A DNA stretch of 64,000 nucleotides from Paenibacillus macerans (lineage in GTDB: Bacteria > Bacillota > Bacilli > Paenibacillales > Paenibacillaceae), in contig NZ_JAMBOE010000017.1 of assembly GCF_023715465.1 (NCBI RefSeq), positions 62,001 to 126,000 of the forward strand. Direction: 5' to 3'. The position numbers were made by a program, and so were the translations under genes. Numbering within the stretch: position 1 is the first letter of the stretch; each line of letters begins with the position of its first letter. The notes beneath the pieces are model-generated. The model was not told the DNA's origin. It made no database searches and saw only the letters and a program-made list of their open reading frames with translations. Shown here piece after piece: positions 10,160 to 17,950 of this stretch.

Positions 10160-10653
10160 ATGAAGCAAAGCGGCCGGAAATCAAGGGATTCCGTCGGTTT
10201 TTGCAGCTTGCCGCCGTGTTTGTATTGGGGATGGTGGCGGGAAGCATCGTATATAACGTAATCTATCAGACAAGCTACAATGTGCTGTGGATTCAAAACA
10301 AGGATCTGCAAATCCAATTGCATCAAGCCGAGGAGGACCTCCGGACACTGAAAAAATACAATAACCGCTCGACCGTGATCAAAGAAATCAAGGTGCGCGT
10401 GGAGGAACGGGATCCCCCGCTTGATTCGCTTGCAGTCAAAGAGGTTACCAAGCAATTGCATGATGAGCTTGAGGTGCTTCGCGGCAGGAACATTTTCGAC
10501 ATCGATTCCGACGCCAAAATGGCCCGTACACTGCTGAACCGGAAAATCTATGTCGTGCGCGACAAGGAATACAGCATCCAGATCAAAACGATGCTCGTGA
10601 GCGAAGGCGTGCTGCAGGTGTGGGTGGATATGCGGCCGTATATCCGGCTCTAA
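10156..10653 (+). CDS. ytrI: Sporulation membrane protein YtrI
   Basis: 165 residues; one N-terminal transmembrane segment (LAAVFVLGMVAGSIVYNVIY), then a coiled-coil stretch (NKDLQIQLHQAEEDLRTL) and a soluble C-terminal domain. YtrI is a sporulation protein co-transcribed with ytrH. I chose the ATG at 10156 because it overlaps the ytrH stop as ATGA and has GGGGGAAG 6 nt upstream; an in-frame ATG at 10132 would add eight residues. Topology and neighbours support the call; the biochemical role is not known. Confidence 0.88.
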   Translation: MNEAKRPEIKGFRRFLQLAAVFVLGMVAGSIVYNVIYQTSYNVLWIQNKDLQIQLHQAEEDLRTLKKYNNRSTVIKEIKVRVEERDPPLDSLAVKEVTKQLHDELEVLRGRNIFDIDSDAKMARTLLNRKIYVVRDKEYSIQIKTMLVSEGVLQVWVDMRPYIRL

Positions 10654-10681
10654 CTTTTCATGCTACAATAAGGATCAATAA

Positions 10682-10760
10682 GGATGTTAAAAAACGGGTT
10701 TTGATCACGAAGTTGTACTCTGGGGGCGGATTCGGCATCGAATCTTGAATTCAGCCGGGC
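10682..10760. repeat. 79-bp direct repeat, first copy
   Basis: Begins GGATGTTA and ends CAGCCGGGC. Nearly the same sequence recurs at 10864-10941. A 17-bp perfect inverted repeat overlaps it (GTTAAAAAACGGGTTTT at 10686-10702, complement at 10835-10851), so the first unit looks like a short hairpin-ended mobile or repetitive sequence. No gene in it. Confidence 0.8.
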
Positions 10761-10863
10761 TTTCCGGTGCTCACGTACCCAAAACGTACGCTCCGCTCCT
10801 CAATCCCTAGCTTCATCCAACCTTCTCGGTGCTGAAAACCCGTTTTTTAACTTTCATTGGACT

Positions 10864-10941
10864 GGATGTTAGATCCGGATTTTGATCACGAAGTTGTACT
10901 CTGGGAGCAGATTCGGCATCGAATCTTGAATTCAGCCGGGC
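10864..10941. repeat. 79-bp direct repeat, second copy
   Basis: Second copy of the 10682 repeat, differing at about five positions. It continues into CCTAAGCGGACGC, which the first copy lacks, so the two copies are joined to different downstream sequence. Confidence 0.8.
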
Positions 10942-11096
10942 CTAAGCGGACGCTTCCGAAGTATGTTTCCTGCGGAAACTTTTCAGTTACTCACGTAAGC
11001 TGTGTACTTAAAAAGGAGGAAAAATAAGGGCTCAAGACGCAGTGCTTGACAAAATAAATGATGACGGAGATGAGGGGGGGTTGTCTCTCCAAACCA

Positions 11097-11163
11097 CTTT
11101 GCACGATTATCCCTTTGGTTCAGAAAGCCAAGTCACATGATCAAACGGGATAATCGTGCAAAG
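11097..11163. mobile_element. 67-bp MITE-like element
   Basis: Near-perfect hairpin: CTTTGCACGATTATCCC at the left and its complement at the right. The left arm (31 nt) matches the right end of the 52417-53840 element in the inverse sense (both run on into GTTCAGA), and the right arm matches that element's left end (both contain CGTTTGATCA). It therefore looks like a deletion derivative carrying both ends of that insertion sequence. No clear target duplication. Confidence 0.65.
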
Positions 11164-11242
11164 CCTCCGGATAGCGAGTCTCGCTCCAGGCCACGGTCTG
11201 TTGTCGGCTTGACTGTCAAGCACTGATGATTAGGTTGAACCA

Positions 11243-11450
11243 AAGTAAAAGCAATAAATGTCGCTATTTCGGCGATATCACCCATTTTGAGAGCAATAGA
11301 GGAAATTTATGGCGCTATTTTCTCGAATCGCAAGGAAATGCTCGCGATCTGGGCGATTCATCGGAAAATAAGGACAAAAAATGCCGCTAATGGGGATGAA
11401 CAGGCCTAGCTCCAGATAAATAAGTACATAAAGTACCGCTATTTTGAAGA
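11243..11450. repeat. Dispersed ~200-bp repeat, copy 2
   Basis: Same family as 5265-5490 and in the same orientation (TCGCTATTTCGGCG, TTTATGGCGCTATTTTC, GGAAAATAAGGAC, CCGCTAATGG). Lies between ytrI and ytpI with the direct repeats and the MITE, so this 0.9-kb gap is entirely repeat-derived. Confidence 0.75.
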
Positions 11451-11592
11451 TCGGCGGTCGGCCGCTCCAGTAACCGGCGGTTCGTCGTTCCAGTAGCCGG
11501 CGGTTAAGCGCTGATTTCTAAGTTGAGCCGATGATCACTCGCATTTTTCATAGCAACCAAGCCATTCCTATAAAGGAGCTGTAGATCTAGCC

Positions 11593-11892
11593 ATGATCCA
11601 AACGATTCAATACGTCCTGTACGCCGTATTCATTATCGCTTGCCTATGTTCTATATTTTTCAGCTTTAAGTCGCGCCGTTCGCTCGATCCCAAGGTTCGC
11701 GGGCTGGCCGCCGCCAAAACCAACATCAGCATGGGGGTTATGCTCATTATTTTGGCTATGATCCAAATGTTCATGTTCAGCGGCTCTTCGCTCCGCGTCG
11801 TGATCGGCGCATTGTTTATGGTGCTCGGCGCGTTTAACATTTTTGCCGGGATCCGCAATCACGGTGTCTTTTCCCGCCAAAAAGCAGAGTAG
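11593..11892 (+). CDS. ytpI: YtpI-family membrane protein
   Basis: 99 residues with three predicted membrane helices (residues 5-22, 47-65, 70-88). Length, hydrophobic pattern and position between ytrI and ytoI match B. subtilis YtpI, whose function is unknown. In B. subtilis nrnA lies between ytrI and ytpI; here that place is taken by non-coding repeats. The AAAGGAG site is 14 nt before the ATG, a longer spacing than usual. Confidence 0.8.
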   Translation: MIQTIQYVLYAVFIIACLCSIFFSFKSRRSLDPKVRGLAAAKTNISMGVMLIILAMIQMFMFSGSSLRVVIGALFMVLGAFNIFAGIRNHGVFSRQKAE

Positions 11893-11928
11893 TTAAGCTC
11901 GTTTTCGGAAAATCCCCGTATATCCCCG

Positions 11929-13263
11929 CTATGCGTGGTCGATCGATTGCAGCGCCATGACCGCCTTGGAGATGAGGGAGTCCTGGTAGGTTAACATAAT
12001 TTCCAGCTTGCAGGCCCGGCGGCTCATTTCCAGAACTACCGGAAGGATGACGACTGGGTTTTCGATCTGCACCGGCCGCACGAAATAGGTCGTAATGTTG
12101 TCGACGACGAAGTCCATGCCGCTGGCGTCCTTGGCAGCCCGCAGGCCGGCCTGGGTCATAAGCGAGGTGAGCACGCCGTGTGAAATCGTGCCAAGGTCGG
12201 TGGCCATCTGCGGCGTAATCATCCCGCGAAAAAACAGTTTACCCTCCGCATCGCGCTCTTCGGCAAAACCGTTCCACATCAGGTGCTCGAACGTTTCCCC
12301 AAGCTGCGGCTGGTTGCGCACGTCGCGCATCGCCTGCAGCACCTCCCGGCGCGTAACGGAAGAAACCAGCTTCCGGTTGCGGTCCACCACCGGCAAGAAA
12401 TCGATCCCTTCCCAGACCATGATTTGCGCGGCCGATGCCAGCGACGTCTGCAGCCCCACCGTAATCGGATGGCGCGTCATGCACTTTTCAATGGGCTGAT
12501 CCCCGCTGAGCTCCTCCACATTTCTGCGGCTGACGATCCCGATGACCCGGTTCCATTCGTCCACGACCGGAAAATGATGATGTCCCGTGTCCAGCGACAA
12601 TTCGTCAAAATCGGAGATATTGCTCGCAGCTTTCAGCATGTTCACCCGCGGCTTCCGGGCGACGATATCCTCGACCAGCATGATTTTTTTCTTGATCAAC
12701 CGGTCGAAAATGGCCCTGTTGATCATGGAAGCAACGGTAAACGTATCGTGGCGCGAGGAAATGATCGGCAGTGCCAGCTTGTCCGCCAGCGCCTTGACCT
12801 CGCGGCTGGTGCCGAACCCCCCGGTCACCAGCACCCCCGCTCCCTGCTCCAAGGCGAGCGAGTGGGCATTCTCGCGGTTCCCGATGATCAACAGGCTTCC
12901 GGCGTCGATATACCGCGCCATGGCATCGATTTTCATCGCGCCGATGACGTATTTGTGCAGCGTTTTGTCCAGCCCTTCACCGCCGCCCAGCACATGTCCT
13001 TCCACGATCCCGACCACGTCGCCAAACGTCAACTGGTCGGAGATGTTTCGCGGCTTCTTCTCGACGCGAACGGTGCCGATCCGCTCTTTAGTGATGACGA
13101 TGCCGAGGTTTTCCGCCTCTTTGACCGCACGGTAAGCCGTTCCCTCGCTTACGCCCATCGCTTTGGCCAGCTTGCGCACCGAAATTTTCGTTCCGATCTT
13201 AAGTTGTTCGATATGTTGAAGCAGCTGCTCATGTTTAGTGACGCTCTCTTCCTGCCCCTCCAA
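11929..13263 (-). CDS. ytoI: YtoI-type regulator: HTH-DRTGG-CBS-hotdog
   Basis: 444 residues. An N-terminal winged helix (about 1-70; SVRKLAKAMGVSEGTAYRAVKEAE), a DRTGG domain (about 75-185), two CBS repeats (about 195-315) and a C-terminal hotdog/thioesterase-like domain (about 320-440) follow in the order of B. subtilis YtoI. The build suggests a DNA-binding sensor of an adenine nucleotide and an acyl ligand, but the target is unknown. TTG start at 13263 with AGGGGG 8 nt upstream. It converges with ytpI, as in B. subtilis. Confidence 0.9.
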   Translation of the reverse strand: MEGQEESVTKHEQLLQHIEQLKIGTKISVRKLAKAMGVSEGTAYRAVKEAENLGIVITKERIGTVRVEKKPRNISDQLTFGDVVGIVEGHVLGGGEGLDKTLHKYVIGAMKIDAMARYIDAGSLLIIGNRENAHSLALEQGAGVLVTGGFGTSREVKALADKLALPIISSRHDTFTVASMINRAIFDRLIKKKIMLVEDIVARKPRVNMLKAASNISDFDELSLDTGHHHFPVVDEWNRVIGIVSRRNVEELSGDQPIEKCMTRHPITVGLQTSLASAAQIMVWEGIDFLPVVDRNRKLVSSVTRREVLQAMRDVRNQPQLGETFEHLMWNGFAEERDAEGKLFFRGMITPQMATDLGTISHGVLTSLMTQAGLRAAKDASGMDFVVDNITTYFVRPVQIENPVVILPVVLEMSRRACKLEIMLTYQDSLISKAVMALQSIDHA

Positions 13264-13315
13264 CTGTTATACCCCCTTGCCCGAATCTGTACTATTCTGT
13301 CTCTATTATACACGT

Positions 13316-14038
13316 TCAGGCACAAGTCAGCCATACGGCCGCAAGCACGAGCACGGAATAGACAATTTCCATGATTCCGGTTTGCTTTACCGTAAGTCCT
13401 GTGCGCGGACACCACACGGCTCTGGCCAGCAGCAGCAAAGCCGGCAGCAATAGCGGAAGGGGGAGCAGCCATGCGGCAAGCAGCGTCAAAATCAGGTGGT
13501 AGCCTACGGAATACCAATAATAACGCGGGTTGTTCCGCTCGCGGATGATCGTTTTTACATAAAAAGCCGTGCCGGCGAAATAGCCTGTGCTGATCAAAAA
13601 CAGCTTAACAGCTACCCTGTAGTCCGTGCCGCCGCCCAGTTCGAACGAAAGGAACACCATGATGCTGAACTGCACGATGGCAACGATATCGTTGACAAGT
13701 GCGCGCTCGCGTTTTTGCCTGGCGTAGTAGACGTTGACAGCAAACAGGGGCAGGAACCACAGCGCCATGAAGATGACATCGGGGCGAAGCAGCACGAGCA
13801 CCGTTCCGGCAGGGACGAGAAGCGCTCCATATAGAAGAGCCGGTTTGCGGTAGCGGTCGCCTTTGCCCGTGCGGACCCACTGCAGCAAAGGAAACATCAG
13901 CAAATAAATCAGCAGCCAGCAAACAAACAGCAGGGCATGGATCCACCCGGGGGTCGAGGCGGCCATGCCGAACAGGAACGGAATGATCAACATCGCCCAG
14001 GCTCCATGCTGGTTGGGGATATAATGCTTTAAACGCAT
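13316..14038 (-). CDS. ywiC: YwiC-like integral membrane protein
   Basis: 240 residues, seven or eight hydrophobic helices, starting MRLKHYIPNQHGAWAMLIIPF, the signature N-terminus of the YwiC family. The function is unknown. B. subtilis ywiC lies beside the anaerobic regulator genes near the fnr region; here the upstream neighbour is an operon with an Fnr-type palindrome (14187-14202) in the divergent spacer, which could serve both directions. ATG with AAGGAG 11 nt upstream. Confidence 0.85.
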   Translation of the reverse strand: MRLKHYIPNQHGAWAMLIIPFLFGMAASTPGWIHALLFVCWLLIYLLMFPLLQWVRTGKGDRYRKPALLYGALLVPAGTVLVLLRPDVIFMALWFLPLFAVNVYYARQKRERALVNDIVAIVQFSIMVFLSFELGGGTDYRVAVKLFLISTGYFAGTAFYVKTIIRERNNPRYYWYSVGYHLILTLLAAWLLPLPLLLPALLLLARAVWCPRTGLTVKQTGIMEIVYSVLVLAAVWLTCA

Positions 14039-14186
14039 GACGGCATTCTCTCCTTATTTTCCAAATGGATGGGGCAAATTCCCGATCATTATAGCCGCCC
14101 GCGGAAAACTCCCCAGTGACGCGAATCACTGCATTCATGACAGCTTCCCAACAGATAAAGAGCGATTTTATGGGGCCGCTCAAACT

Positions 14187-14202
14187 TGTGACTGATATCA
14201 CA
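14187..14202 (+). promoter_or_regulatory. Fnr/Crp-type operator of DUF2249 operon
   Basis: TGTGACTGATATCACA, a perfect match to the Bacillus Fnr consensus TGTGA-N6-TCACA, extended to TTGTGA/TCACAA. A TATAAT box at 14223-14228 puts the likely start at about 14235 and the operator centre near -41, the position of a class II activator. The sequence and spacing are direct; control by Fnr in low oxygen is inferred. A Rex site would need TTGTGAA arms, which this site lacks on both sides. Confidence 0.75.
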
Positions 14203-14270
14203 AACGTTTCCGAAGCCGTTGATATAATGAGGGCGAATCATTCAATTTTTAAATTATGGGAGGACTACAC

Positions 14271-14504
14271 ATGAGTCAATTTAAAGCAACCGTTAATGCC
14301 ACCGAATATCCGCCGCAACTTAAGCATAAGACGATTTTTGCCGCATACAACGACTTGGCGCCGGGAGAAGCGATGCTGCTGATCAATGACCACGATCCGG
14401 TACCGCTGCGTTTTCAATTCGAAGCGATGCATCCGGGTGAATTCACCTGGGAATATCTTGAGCAAGGGCCGGAAAAGTTCCAGGTGAAAATCGGCAAAAA
14501 TTAA
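14271..14504 (+). CDS. DUF2249 domain protein
   Basis: 77 residues: MSQFKATVNATEYPPQLKHKTIF, then ALAPGEAM-like DLAPGEAMLLINDHDPVPLRFQFE and the closing WEYLEQGPEKFQVKIGK, the full DUF2249 (TusA-like, SirA-fold) domain. These small domains accompany denitrification, haem and hemerythrin genes; the activity is not known. First gene of a three-gene operon behind the Fnr-type site. I start it at 14271, 7 nt after GGGAGG; the open frame extends to 14256 but without a ribosome site. Confidence 0.88.
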   Translation: MSQFKATVNATEYPPQLKHKTIFAAYNDLAPGEAMLLINDHDPVPLRFQFEAMHPGEFTWEYLEQGPEKFQVKIGKN

Positions 14505-14520
14505 GCGGGGGGAATGCCCT

Positions 14521-14880
14521 ATGGCTACGATTACGGTTATCGATGAAAAAACGATAAAAATCGCCGTCGAGCTGGAGGATGCTTTGCGCATGATTGAGGA
14601 AGCGGAGAGCAATCCGGAGCTTTACGCCAACGAGATTTTAACGATCGCCGAAAAAATGCCGGAATTTCAATATACGTATTTCTGTTTCTATGCCTATGAC
14701 ACCGCCGCCTTGTTTGAAAAAATGCTGGGAATCGATCCGAAGCAATATCTTTCCTTTTCGCTGAATGCCCCGGATGCATTTTTCTATACGCTGTTTGGCG
14801 GCATGAAAGGGCTTAGCGGCACGGCCAGGCTGTGCCGCTCGCTGGCCGCGGACCGCACCGACGTGGAGGTGAACCTATAG
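14521..14880 (+). CDS. Hypothetical protein in DUF2249 operon
   Basis: 119 residues, acidic, no membrane segment or signal peptide. It contains FQYTYFCFYAYDTAALFEKMLGIDPKQY and a C-terminal FYTLFGGMKGLSG. I do not recognise the family. ATG start 16 nt after the first DUF2249 gene, and its stop overlaps the GTG of the next DUF2249 gene by one base (TAGTG), so it is surely in the operon and probably works with the two DUF2249 domains in anaerobic metabolism. Confidence 0.8.
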   Translation: MATITVIDEKTIKIAVELEDALRMIEEAESNPELYANEILTIAEKMPEFQYTYFCFYAYDTAALFEKMLGIDPKQYLSFSLNAPDAFFYTLFGGMKGLSGTARLCRSLAADRTDVEVNL

Positions 14881-15113
14881 TGGAAAACCGGGGTGTTGAA
14901 CTCGACGTACGCCCGCAGCTGCGCCAAGGTGAGGAGCCGTTCGGGATCATCATGGACGCCTTCGAACGGCTGGAGGCGGACGAAATTTTCGTGCTGCACG
15001 CTACGATCAAACCTGTACCCCTGCTTAAGCTGCTGGAGACGAAAGGCTACACAAACGAATGCGAGCAGTTGGCCGCGGATCACTGGAAGGTAACTTTTAA
15101 GCCAGGCCATTAA
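14880..15113 (+). CDS. Second DUF2249 domain protein
   Basis: 77 residues: LDVRPQLRQGEEPFGIIMDAFERLEADEIFVLHATIKPVPLL, then the closing CEQLAADHWKVTFKPGH, a DUF2249 domain of the LDVRxxxxxGxxP subtype. GTG start at 14880, 9 nt after GGAGGT and overlapping the upstream stop. It differs from the first DUF2249 protein in carrying the LDVRP motif, so the two are not recent duplicates. Probably a sulfur-carrier-like or regulatory domain; the exact role is unknown. Confidence 0.88.
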   Translation: MENRGVELDVRPQLRQGEEPFGIIMDAFERLEADEIFVLHATIKPVPLLKLLETKGYTNECEQLAADHWKVTFKPGH

Positions 15114-15240
15114 AGTCAGCGGTTTAATATATGAACGCGTTAAAAAAAGCGCGGGCGCAGGAGTTCCATACCTCCTGCTGCTCGCGCTTTTTGGTTCGCT
15201 TGCCACGAAATTGACGGAATTGCCGCCACGCCCTCCGGCC

Positions 15241-16341
15241 TTAAGTCTTGGCTCCATATCCCTGCGGAATATAAGCGCAATACGGGTCGCTCTCCAGATA
15301 ATCGCCGGTCACGGCGTACGCTCTGGCCCGGGAACCGCCGCAAAGCTGCTTGAACTCGCAGGAGCCGCATTTGCCTTTCAGCAGCGACTTGTCGCGGAGC
15401 TGCCGCATGACCGGCGAATTCCGGTAAATGTCGGGAAGCCGCGAATCCCTCACATTGCCGCAGCTCACCGGTAAAAATCCGCTTGGATACACCTCGCCGG
15501 TGTGGCTGATAAACACGAACCCGTCTCCGTCGTTAACGCCCTTGGGCGAACGGCCGAGCACATCCTTGCGCTTCACCGCCCCGGCTTCTTGGCCGGCAGC
15601 GCCGCCGCGCTTTTGCTGCTGCAGAAACACGCGGCGATAGTGCGGCGCCTCCGTCGCTTTGATGCCGTAAGGCATCGCCCGCTGCATCTTGGCCAGCCAC
15701 TCCATCACCTGTTCATGCTCCTCGGGCGTAATCATGTCCTTCACCATGCCCCGCCCCGTCGGCACAAGGAAAAACACGCTCCAAAGCACAGCCCCCATTT
15801 CCTTTACCGCATCGGCAATCCGCGGCAGATCATCCAGATTATAACGTGAGACCGTCGTATTGATCTGGATCGGAATTTCGAGCTGTTGCAAAAAACCGAT
15901 CCCTTTCATCGTCATTTCATAGGAACCCGGTGTTCCGCGAAAATGGTCGTGGATTGCGGCCGTCGAACCGTCAAGGCTAAACGCCCAGCGGGACAAGCCA
16001 ACCTCCTTCGCCTTGCTCACGGCGGAAAACGTGACCCGCGGCGTGGCGCTTGGCGTCATCGAGACAGGCAGCCCTTTGTCCTGAATCGCATACCGGGCCA
16101 GCTCGAACAAATCGGGGCGCATCAGCGGATCGCCGCCGGTAAACACGAACAGCGGTTTATCCATTTCCGCGATGTCGTCGATCAACTTCTTTCCTTCCTC
16201 AAGGCTAAGCTGTCTCGGGTCGGGATGATACTGGGCTTCCGCCCGGCAATGCAGGCATTTTAGAGCACAAGCCCGCGTCACCTCCCAGATAACGATAAAT
16301 GGATTTACGTTGTAGTCCCTGTCCTGAATCATTTGCATCAC
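15241..16341 (-). CDS. Radical SAM/SPASM protein (AhbD/NirJ-like)
   Basis: 366 residues. N-terminal radical-SAM cluster motif CALKCLHC (CX3CX2C, about residues 26-33) and a C-terminal SPASM region with cysteines in SCGN, KCGSCEFKQLCGG and DPYCAY. This pattern fits the TIGR04053 (BA_1875) family, related to the haem and d1-haem enzymes AhbD and NirJ. The ATG overlaps the hemY stop by four bases (ATGA), so the two are translated together and a tetrapyrrole substrate is likely. A role in haem synthesis or modification is inference; peptide modification is the alternative for SPASM enzymes. Ribosome site inside hemY. Confidence 0.88.
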   Translation of the reverse strand: MMQMIQDRDYNVNPFIVIWEVTRACALKCLHCRAEAQYHPDPRQLSLEEGKKLIDDIAEMDKPLFVFTGGDPLMRPDLFELARYAIQDKGLPVSMTPSATPRVTFSAVSKAKEVGLSRWAFSLDGSTAAIHDHFRGTPGSYEMTMKGIGFLQQLEIPIQINTTVSRYNLDDLPRIADAVKEMGAVLWSVFFLVPTGRGMVKDMITPEEHEQVMEWLAKMQRAMPYGIKATEAPHYRRVFLQQQKRGGAAGQEAGAVKRKDVLGRSPKGVNDGDGFVFISHTGEVYPSGFLPVSCGNVRDSRLPDIYRNSPVMRQLRDKSLLKGKCGSCEFKQLCGGSRARAYAVTGDYLESDPYCAYIPQGYGAKT

Positions 16342-17768
16342 CGTCCATCCCCCAAATAAGCTGCCATGCTTTCAGCTGCTTCCTTGCCTTGCCGGATGCA
16401 GTCGGGTATGCCTACGCCGGCATATCCCGCGCCGCACAGTTGCAGCCCCGGCTTCGCGCGGGCCAACGTTTCGCGCAGTGCCGCAAGCCGCTCGACATGG
16501 CCGACCGGATATTGGGGCATCGACTCCGGCAAAGCGGCGAGCTCGCAAAACAGCGGGCTGGCGGTGATGCCCAGCAAATCGCGCAGCTCGGCGGCCACCC
16601 GGCGCTCGATGTCGGCCCTGGACATCGCGGTCCATGCCTCGTCGCCCAAGCGGCCGATATAGGTCCGCAGCAGCGCTTTATCGCCGGGAGCCGAGTGCAG
16701 CCATTTCGATGAAACCCAGGTAATCGCCGTAATCATCCGGCCTTCCCCGCGCGGGATAAGCACGCCGGAGCCGTTCAAATCGTGGGGAACGTCTTCCCGC
16801 CGGTAGGCGAAGGCCAAATTAGCCACGGACACATAGCGGATCCGCTCCAGATAAGCGGCTTCGGGAACGTCGCCCAGCAGCCTGGCCGCGGCAAAAGCCG
16901 GCGCCGCCAAAATGACCCCGTCGGCGATCAAACGCCCGCCCCCGCTTAAGCTAAGCTCATAACCTGCTCCTGCTTCTTGCTTCGACAGTCCGGTTACCGC
17001 CTGCCCCGTAATTATCTCTTCTTCCTTCAACGATTCCGCCAGCGCGTCCGTCAGCATCTCCAAACCGCCGGTTAACGTCAGAAACATGCTGGTTTGCGCG
17101 GCCTTCGGCAGCGGGCCCCGGCTTTGCCCCGGCTGCTTTTTGCTGGCCAGCAGCCCGAGAATCAGACTGCGGTGCTTGCGCTCCATCTCCATAAACTGCG
17201 GAAATGTCGCTTTCAAGCTAAGCTGCTCGGTATCCCCGGCATAAATGCCAGCCAAGAGCGGCTCCGTCATCTGCTCCAGCACCTCTCTGCCGAGCCGGCG
17301 GCGGATGAATCCGCCCAGCGATTCGTCGCCGCCGCCGCGCCGCGCGGGGAGCAGCAGGTCCATGCCCGCCCGCAACTTGCCGGCCGGAGAGAGCAGCCCC
17401 GTCTTGACCATCGGCCACATTTGCGTCGGTATGCCGAGCATCAGCCCCGGCGGCATCGGATGAAATTTGCTGCGATGCAAGATATAACTCCGCTTCGCCT
17501 GCGGGTTCGTCCCTGCCAGTAAATGCTCCAGCCCGAGCTCCCGGATCAACTCCAGCGCGGCGGGCTTGCGCGCGATCATTGAATCCGGGCCTTGTTCTAT
17601 CGTAAAGCCGTCACGGCGCAGGGAACGGATTTTACCGCCCATCCGGCCGGACTGCTCAATAAGGGTAACCCGGGCGTCCACTCCCCGTTCGCGCAGCGAT
17701 TTGCGCACGTAATAAGCCGCGCTTAACCCGGTGATTCCTCCGCCGATGACGGCGATCTTTTTGCTCAC
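16338..17768 (-). CDS. hemY: Coproporphyrinogen/protoporphyrinogen oxidase
   Basis: 476 residues, FAD flavoenzyme of the HemY (CgoX) type. In Gram-positive bacteria it oxidises coproporphyrinogen III to coproporphyrin III using oxygen. N-terminal dinucleotide fold IAVIGGGITGLSAAYYV, then MGGKIRSLRRDGFTIEQGPDS, and a C-terminal FAD contact GAGYAGVGIPDCIRQGKEAA. GTG start at 17768, 12 nt after GGAGGT. The rest of the haem genes (hemEH in Bacillus) are absent here; instead a radical-SAM gene follows with a 4-nt overlap. It diverges from ilvB across a 182-bp spacer. Confidence 0.95.
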   Translation of the reverse strand: MSKKIAVIGGGITGLSAAYYVRKSLRERGVDARVTLIEQSGRMGGKIRSLRRDGFTIEQGPDSMIARKPAALELIRELGLEHLLAGTNPQAKRSYILHRSKFHPMPPGLMLGIPTQMWPMVKTGLLSPAGKLRAGMDLLLPARRGGGDESLGGFIRRRLGREVLEQMTEPLLAGIYAGDTEQLSLKATFPQFMEMERKHRSLILGLLASKKQPGQSRGPLPKAAQTSMFLTLTGGLEMLTDALAESLKEEEIITGQAVTGLSKQEAGAGYELSLSGGGRLIADGVILAAPAFAAARLLGDVPEAAYLERIRYVSVANLAFAYRREDVPHDLNGSGVLIPRGEGRMITAITWVSSKWLHSAPGDKALLRTYIGRLGDEAWTAMSRADIERRVAAELRDLLGITASPLFCELAALPESMPQYPVGHVERLAALRETLARAKPGLQLCGAGYAGVGIPDCIRQGKEAAESMAAYLGDGR

Positions 17769-17876
17769 GTCTAACTTTCGACCTCCTTAAATGCCGCAAG
17801 CCAAATGCCTCAAGGCTTTGAGGGCCTGCGTATTTTTTCTCTTAGGCTATCGTAACCTCTGGACCTGCGCGTTTTT

Positions 17877-17892
17877 TATGACTTGAGTCACT
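17877..17892 (+). promoter_or_regulatory. Possible Fnr-like site upstream of ilvB
   Basis: TATGACTTGAGTCACT matches TGTGA-N6-TCACA at eight of ten positions. A TAGAAT box at 17914-17919 would place the site centre near -41. It lies in the spacer shared with hemY. Spacing is suggestive, but two mismatches leave it tentative. Confidence 0.35.
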
Positions 17893-17950
17893 CCGGGTGT
17901 AACATTTCTCGGTTAGAATTGTCAAAAATCAAGCGGAAAGGAAATTAACG

